A DNA stretch of 64,000 bases from NCBI GenBank assembly GCA_947503555.1, contig CANNEE010000003.1:1-64000 (forward strand), in the 5' to 3' direction. The notes under the pieces were generated by a model that was given only the letters and a program-made list of their open reading frames with translations, made no database searches and had not been told where the DNA came from. The position numbers and the translations under genes were made by a program. Source of the stretch: an uncultured Shewanella sp. (GTDB lineage: Bacteria > Pseudomonadota > Gammaproteobacteria > Enterobacterales > Shewanellaceae). This document shows, piece by piece, positions 59,765 through 64,000 of the stretch (position 1 is its first letter; each line of letters opens with the position of its first letter).

Positions 59765-62614
59765 ATGATGGCAAACAGGCACACAAGATCTCCAATGCCC
59801 CAAGAGTTAGCTGAGCTGGCACAAGTCAATTGGCAAAAGCTATTAGAAGTTGGATTTGAATCAGACTCCTTGCCATCAAATGCGCAACAAGATCTAAAAC
59901 TTATGCTGGGACTGAGTGATTTTGTCGCCTGTCAGTTGCTGCGTCATCCAGATTGGATAGCGTCATTATTTCAAACTCAACTGGATGAGCTAGATAGACA
60001 GAGCTTTTCACCTGAGCTTGTAGCTAAAATGGGTGAGGCGCAAACTGAAGATCAGGCCAAAGCCGTATTGCGCCAATATCGTAATCAGCAGATGGTGCGT
60101 ATGGCCTGTCGTGACTACCTTGGTCTGGTTTCCCTTGAAGAGTCGTTGCTTGACCTATCTGCATTAGCCGAATCTTTGATTATTGCCGCAAGAGATTGGC
60201 TTTATAACAGCCTTTGTAGTCAATATGGTACGCCGACAGATAACCAAGGTAAGCCACAGCCGTTATTGATTTTAGGTATGGGTAAGCTTGGGGGGCGAGA
60301 GCTTAACTTCTCATCGGATATTGACCTTATCTTTACCTTTCCTGAACACGGCGAAACTGTCGGAGGACGTCGAGCTTTAGATAATCAGCAGTTCTTTATT
60401 CGTATGGGGCAGAAGCTGGTCAATCTGCTCGACCAAGTCACTGTTGACGGCTTTGTTTATCGTGTGGATATGCGTCTGCGACCCTATGGCGAAAGCGGCC
60501 CCTTAGTCGTGAGCTTTAGTGCTCTAGAAGATTACTATCAAGAGCAGGGCCGGGACTGGGAGCGCTATGCCATGGTTAAGGCGCGAGCCCTAGGTCCATG
60601 GACCGAATACAGTGATGAGCTCCACGGTATGCTGCGTCCCTTTGTTTACCGACGTTATATCGATTTTTCTGCGATTGATTCTCTGCGTAAGATGAAACAG
60701 CTTATCGCCCAAGAAGTGAGGCGTCGCCAGCTAACCAATAACATTAAGCTAGGGGCGGGTGGCATTCGTGAAGTGGAGTTCGTGGTGCAGAGCTTTCAGC
60801 TCATTCGTGGTGGCCGAGAACCAGCGCTGCGTCATCAAAGTCTTTTCGCTGCGATTAATACTCTGTATGAGCTAGGTCAGCTTGAATACTTTGCCGTCGA
60901 TGAGCTTAAGCGCCACTATATTTTACTACGCCGGGTCGAGAATCTATTACAGGCTCTAGATGATAAACAGACCCAAACTTTGCCTGAAAATGAGCTTGAT
61001 TGGCAAAGGCTAAGTTATGCCATGGAGATAAGCCATGGTGAAGAGCTAAAAGCACAAATAATCAATGCCATGGAGCGAATTCATTATCACTTTGAAGCCA
61101 CCATAGGTGAACAAGGTGGTGAAGAGAAGCAGGAGCACTGGAGTGCCCAGCTATGGTTAATTCAAGAAGATGAAGATGCAGATGCGCTGCTTGCAGAGAA
61201 TCAGTGCAGTGACAGTGAGCTCTGGCCTCTGCTCAAAGGTTGGCGAGAAGAGGTCAGTCGCAGAAGTATAGGGCCGAGAGGGCGAGAAACTTTAGATAAA
61301 CTGATGCCCAAGCTACTTGAGATTATCACGTCGAAAACCGAGGCCTGTAAGGTATTTAAACCAGTCGCTGAGGTGATCAATCAGATTGTAACCCGTACTA
61401 CCTATCTCGAGCTTCTGTGTGAAAACCCAGGTGCGCGTCAGCAGCTAGTGAGTCTGTGTAGCGCCAGCCCTTGGATTGCCAAACAGCTGGCTAAGTTCCC
61501 TATGCTGCTCGATGAGCTAATCGATCCTGCTCACCTTTACGATACAACTTCCCTTGATGATTATGGTAACGAGCTAAGGCAATATTTGTTGCGGGTGCCT
61601 GAAGAGGATATGGAGCAGCAGATGGAAGCCTTGCGTCAGTTTAAGTTATCTCAGCAGCTTAAAATTGCCGCTGCCGATGTCACAGGTGTTCTACCTGTGA
61701 TGCAAGTCAGCGATCACTTAACTTTTTTGGCCGAAGCCATTATCGAGCAAGTGGTGAATCAGGCCTGGCTTCAAGTCAGTGCCCGTCATGGGGTGCCCAG
61801 CGAGCTTGCACAGGGCGAGAAGGGCTTTGCCGTGGTTGGCTATGGTAAGGCTGGTGGTATTGAGCTAGGTTATGGCTCAGATCTCGATTTAGTCTTTCTT
61901 CACAAGCAGCTTTCGGGCCAAACCAATGGCGATCGCGCCATAGATGTGAACCATTTTTACTTAAAACTCGCTCAACGTATTCTGCATCTATTCTCAACCC
62001 GTACGAGTTCCGGTGAGCTTTATGAGGTGGATATGCGGCTGCGTCCTTCAGGAGCTTCAGGCTTATTGGTAAGTGAGATAGAGCGTTTTGCTGAATATCA
62101 ACAAACCGAGGCTTGGACTTGGGAGCATCAGGCTCTAGTGCGCGCCCGCTTTATGTATGGTGACAATGAGTTATCGAGTCGTTTCAGCCAAATTCGTGCT
62201 CAGGTCTTAAGTTTGCCAAGGGATAAGGATGAGCTAAAAACTCAGGTCAGAGAGATGCGGCAAAAGATGCGAGATCATCTGCTTAAGGTCGATGAAGGGC
62301 AATTTAGCCTCAAGCAGAGTGCTGGTGGCATCGCCGATATTGAGTTTATTGCTCAGTATCTGGTACTGGCCAATGCCGCCGAGCATCCTAAGTTAACCAC
62401 TTGGTCCGATAATGTTCGAATCTTTGAGGTGTTGGCCGAGTTGGAGATTATTCCTCTTACCATGGCTCAGCAATTGACTCAGGTCTATTGTCATTTACGG
62501 GATGAAAACCACAGGCTCACTTTGCAGCAGTTAGAGGGCAATGTGGCTGCTGTTGAGGTGGCAAAAGAAGCCGAGGCGATAACCCTTATCTATGATGAGT
62601 TACTGGGAGCTTAG
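59765..62614 (+). CDS. glnE: Bifunctional glutamine synthetase adenylyltransferase/removase
   Basis: About 949 residues from ATG 59765 (59768 is equally good; CAGGA upstream). An in-frame ATG at 59741 lies inside the palindrome and is unlikely. Two nucleotidyltransferase domains: the N-terminal adenylyl-removase with [15 protein letters not shown] near 178 and the C-terminal adenylyl-transferase with [16 protein letters not shown] near 698, each followed by helical bundles. [17 protein letters not shown] and [17 protein letters not shown] complete the two active sites. It modifies GlnA under PII control. One base separates its stop from the next gene's start. Confidence 0.96.
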   Translation: MMANRHTRSPMPQELAELAQVNWQKLLEVGFESDSLPSNAQQDLKLMLGLSDFVACQLLRHPDWIASLFQTQLDELDRQSFSPELVAKMGEAQTEDQAKAVLRQYRNQQMVRMACRDYLGLVSLEESLLDLSALAESLIIAARDWLYNSLCSQYGTPTDNQGKPQPLLILGMGKLGGRELNFSSDIDLIFTFPEHGETVGGRRALDNQQFFIRMGQKLVNLLDQVTVDGFVYRVDMRLRPYGESGPLVVSFSALEDYYQEQGRDWERYAMVKARALGPWTEYSDELHGMLRPFVYRRYIDFSAIDSLRKMKQLIAQEVRRRQLTNNIKLGAGGIREVEFVVQSFQLIRGGREPALRHQSLFAAINTLYELGQLEYFAVDELKRHYILLRRVENLLQALDDKQTQTLPENELDWQRLSYAMEISHGEELKAQIINAMERIHYHFEATIGEQGGEEKQEHWSAQLWLIQEDEDADALLAENQCSDSELWPLLKGWREEVSRRSIGPRGRETLDKLMPKLLEIITSKTEACKVFKPVAEVINQIVTRTTYLELLCENPGARQQLVSLCSASPWIAKQLAKFPMLLDELIDPAHLYDTTSLDDYGNELRQYLLRVPEEDMEQQMEALRQFKLSQQLKIAAADVTGVLPVMQVSDHLTFLAEAIIEQVVNQAWLQVSARHGVPSELAQGEKGFAVVGYGKAGGIELGYGSDLDLVFLHKQLSGQTNGDRAIDVNHFYLKLAQRILHLFSTRTSSGELYEVDMRLRPSGASGLLVSEIERFAEYQQTEAWTWEHQALVRARFMYGDNELSSRFSQIRAQVLSLPRDKDELKTQVREMRQKMRDHLLKVDEGQFSLKQSAGGIADIEFIAQYLVLANAAEHPKLTTWSDNVRIFEVLAELEIIPLTMAQQLTQVYCHLRDENHRLTLQQLEGNVAAVEVAKEAEAITLIYDELLGA

Positions 62615-62615
62615 C

Positions 62616-63134
62616 ATGCTTGTTATCAAGAGAGACTTAGCATTATTTCTATGCTTGCTGCTTGTTGGGTGCAATGCAGATACCCACCAAGTTGATGAGC
62701 CGAAAAGATCTGCACATGAGCCCATTGGTTATTTAGGCTTTGTGTCAGGTCAAGCATGGGCGTTGCAGTTTAATGACTGTGGTGTCTATGACCTAGATGG
62801 CGCCAAAAAGTATTTGTGGTTTAATCGAAATCTGACACAGGTAAGTTGCTACCAAGTTAAGCCTGATGATGGACCTGAGCCTATTCGTATTTACCAAACG
62901 CCAAGTCTGGACGCAGAAAGTCAGACCATAATGGCATTTACAGAGTTGGTACTTTCCCCTAGTGGTTGGGGAGACTTTCCGCATGTCTACCAAGTCATTG
63001 ATGGTGACTGGTATCGTGTAAAAGAAGGCTGGCTGCATTTGACTCATGCAGATAAGGCCTACGCTCAATTTTACTCAGGCTTCCAAGATGGCAAAGCAAA
63101 AGCTGCCCATGAGGACTACTACCGTAATCATTAG
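62616..63134 (+). CDS. Lipoprotein of unknown family
   Basis: About 172 residues. The ATG at 62616 follows GGGAG; the frame runs eight codons into glnE. Signal peptide and lipobox LVGC, lipidated cysteine C19. The mature part has Trp- and Tyr-rich strands (YLGFVSGQAWALQFNDCGVYDL, FPHVYQVIDGDWYRVKEGWLHL) and two further cysteines, as in small periplasmic beta-proteins. I do not recognise a family. One base after the glnE stop, so co-transcribed; convergent with the peptidase gene at 63144. Confidence 0.72.
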   Translation: MLVIKRDLALFLCLLLVGCNADTHQVDEPKRSAHEPIGYLGFVSGQAWALQFNDCGVYDLDGAKKYLWFNRNLTQVSCYQVKPDDGPEPIRIYQTPSLDAESQTIMAFTELVLSPSGWGDFPHVYQVIDGDWYRVKEGWLHLTHADKAYAQFYSGFQDGKAKAAHEDYYRNH

Positions 63135-63143
63135 TTGAAAAAT

Positions 63144-64000
63144 TTAAAATGATTGCACTCGATATTTTTCATCTAACATCCATTGACGCCACTCCCTTTC
63201 TAATGCGGATATTCCGTTTGGATATTGATTGAGAACGCCTCGAATATTGGTTTTTGCGCAACGATTTTCAGCTAAATGAACAAAAAGCTTTTTGATAATA
63301 ACTTTGCCCTTTGGAGAGCTCATTAAAAAGTGAACAATAGAGTGTGATGCCAAATACATGCTGGACTGTGATTTACCTTGCCAGTCTCTGGGATTTTCAG
63401 CTAGTAATCGAGATAATCGCATTTGGATTACTTCGGGGAATTTTCTCCAGTCACGTGGGGATACTTTGACAGCGAGCCCAAAAATATTCATGCGTTCAAA
63501 ATATTCAGCTAGTCCTTCGTTAAGCCATTTAGGAGAAACACCAAATAGCCCTGAATTGATAACATGGGTAGCTTCGTGTATCGCTGTGCTTTTGGCTTGC
63601 TCTTCATTTCTAAACCAGACTGCTGCAAAGTTTCCATTAGATGTATAAAACCCCTGGCTTTGTGTTAATGCTGGTGCTTTGGCTTGCTGTATGATTTGAT
63701 AATCTTTCTTTGAGTGGGCGAAGGTGAGATTGACACTCACTTCTCTTAAGTGCTGCTTCTCCATATATAGGCTTAATATGTGATATATCTTTTTTATTCC
63801 GATAGTTACTTGGGTTTCAAATTGATTTGGAAGCTGTTGATTACTGCTAATATTTAAAACGAAAGGACGTAAATTAGCTTTGTATTCATCGAGAACCCTA
63901 ACATCTTTATTCGCACCATAAAGAGTGTTTGAAAAATGGGTAACACCGTTTTCATCCGTCCAAGAAAAAATAAGGTTGTCGTCGAGAGATTCTCTTCGTT
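63144..64000 (-). CDS. DUF4124 plus HExxH metallopeptidase-like protein, 5' end cut
   Basis: The frame does not begin at the ATG at 63764: it stays open without stop to the window edge, and the extra 78 or so codons read as protein. They include LIFSWTDENGVTHFSNTLYG, the DUF4124 signature near the N-terminus of many secreted proteins. The C-terminal part has AIHEATHVI (HExxH at 63578-63564) and, after a short gap, NEGLAEYFE, where the second Glu could be the third zinc ligand, as in gluzincins of the peptidase MA-like/DUF1570 type. Probably a periplasmic metallopeptidase; its signal peptide would lie beyond the edge. Confidence 0.82.
   Translation of the reverse strand, partial: RRESLDDNLIFSWTDENGVTHFSNTLYGANKDVRVLDEYKANLRPFVLNISSNQQLPNQFETQVTIGIKKIYHILSLYMEKQHLREVSVNLTFAHSKKDYQIIQQAKAPALTQSQGFYTSNGNFAAVWFRNEEQAKSTAIHEATHVINSGLFGVSPKWLNEGLAEYFERMNIFGLAVKVSPRDWRKFPEVIQMRLSRLLAENPRDWQGKSQSSMYLASHSIVHFLMSSPKGKVIIKKLFVHLAENRCAKTNIRGVLNQYPNGISALEREWRQWMLDEKYRVQSF

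Noticed and set aside
1-64000. CRISPR array, tRNA/rRNA genes or riboswitches
   Set aside because: No regularly spaced repeats, cloverleaf sequences or recognisable aptamers were noticed on either strand.

Overview
This window looks like chromosomal DNA of a marine gammaproteobacterium, most likely Shewanella. The reasons are the moderate G+C content, the block metK / tkt-epd-pgk-fba, a GlyGly-CTERM surface protein, NrtR control of NAD salvage, and protein sequences that read as Shewanella-like throughout. The genus is my inference from gene content and order; no search was run. I see no rRNA, tRNA, CRISPR array, insertion sequence or prophage.

Layout. 1-218: 5' part of a HlyD/CvaA-type secretion adaptor, running off the left edge. 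0.97-2.7 kb: the CsdA-CsdE sulfur-transfer pair. 3.1-10.4 kb: a very large secreted multidomain protein with a GlyGly-CTERM tail, a small lipoprotein and a TonB-dependent receptor. 10.4-13.1 kb: NAD salvage (pncA-pncB) divergent from its probable repressor nrtR. 13.1-28.6 kb: an accessory redox/stress region with one AraC and four LysR regulators, a MarR-GNAT fusion, a secreted alpha/beta hydrolase with an NTF2-like partner, two SDRs, a flavodoxin-fold oxidoreductase, three Old Yellow Enzyme (OYE) paralogues and an MFS exporter. Two of the flavoenzymes carry an extra C-terminal NTF2/SnoaL-like domain. 28.9-36 kb: small genes, including yjjX, acetyltransferases, a META-domain lipoprotein, two paralogous GAF plus degenerate-GGDEF proteins, and a DUF4920/PepSY/membrane-protein group.

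36-43.4 kb: core metabolism (metK; tkt, epd, pgk, fba), with the 3' end of epd tandemly repeated about 80 bp apart. 43.5-50.7 kb: a DUF481 outer-membrane protein, putA, a YgiM-like SH3 protein and the Pit phosphate transporter with its DUF47 partner. 51-62.6 kb: ygiF and glnE, adjacent in E. coli but here separated by a K+ channel gene and a yjf-like envelope-stress module. That module comprises DUF2170, PspA/IM30, DUF2491 and a probable double ribbon-helix-helix (RHH) protein in one operon, and a lipoprotein, a doubled DUF350 protein and a membrane-fused spermidine synthase in another. 62.6-64 kb: a lipoprotein, then a DUF4124 plus HExxH-peptidase gene running off the right edge.

The most promising material for follow-up is: (i) the PspA/polyamine module, with a near-identical 13-bp palindrome used twice before its first gene and once just before glnE, plus a resident candidate RHH regulator; (ii) the flavoenzyme cluster with NTF2-like fusions; (iii) a perfect 15-bp inverted repeat before a tiny membrane-protein gene; (iv) the paired catalytically degenerate GGDEF proteins; (v) the epd 3'-end triplication.
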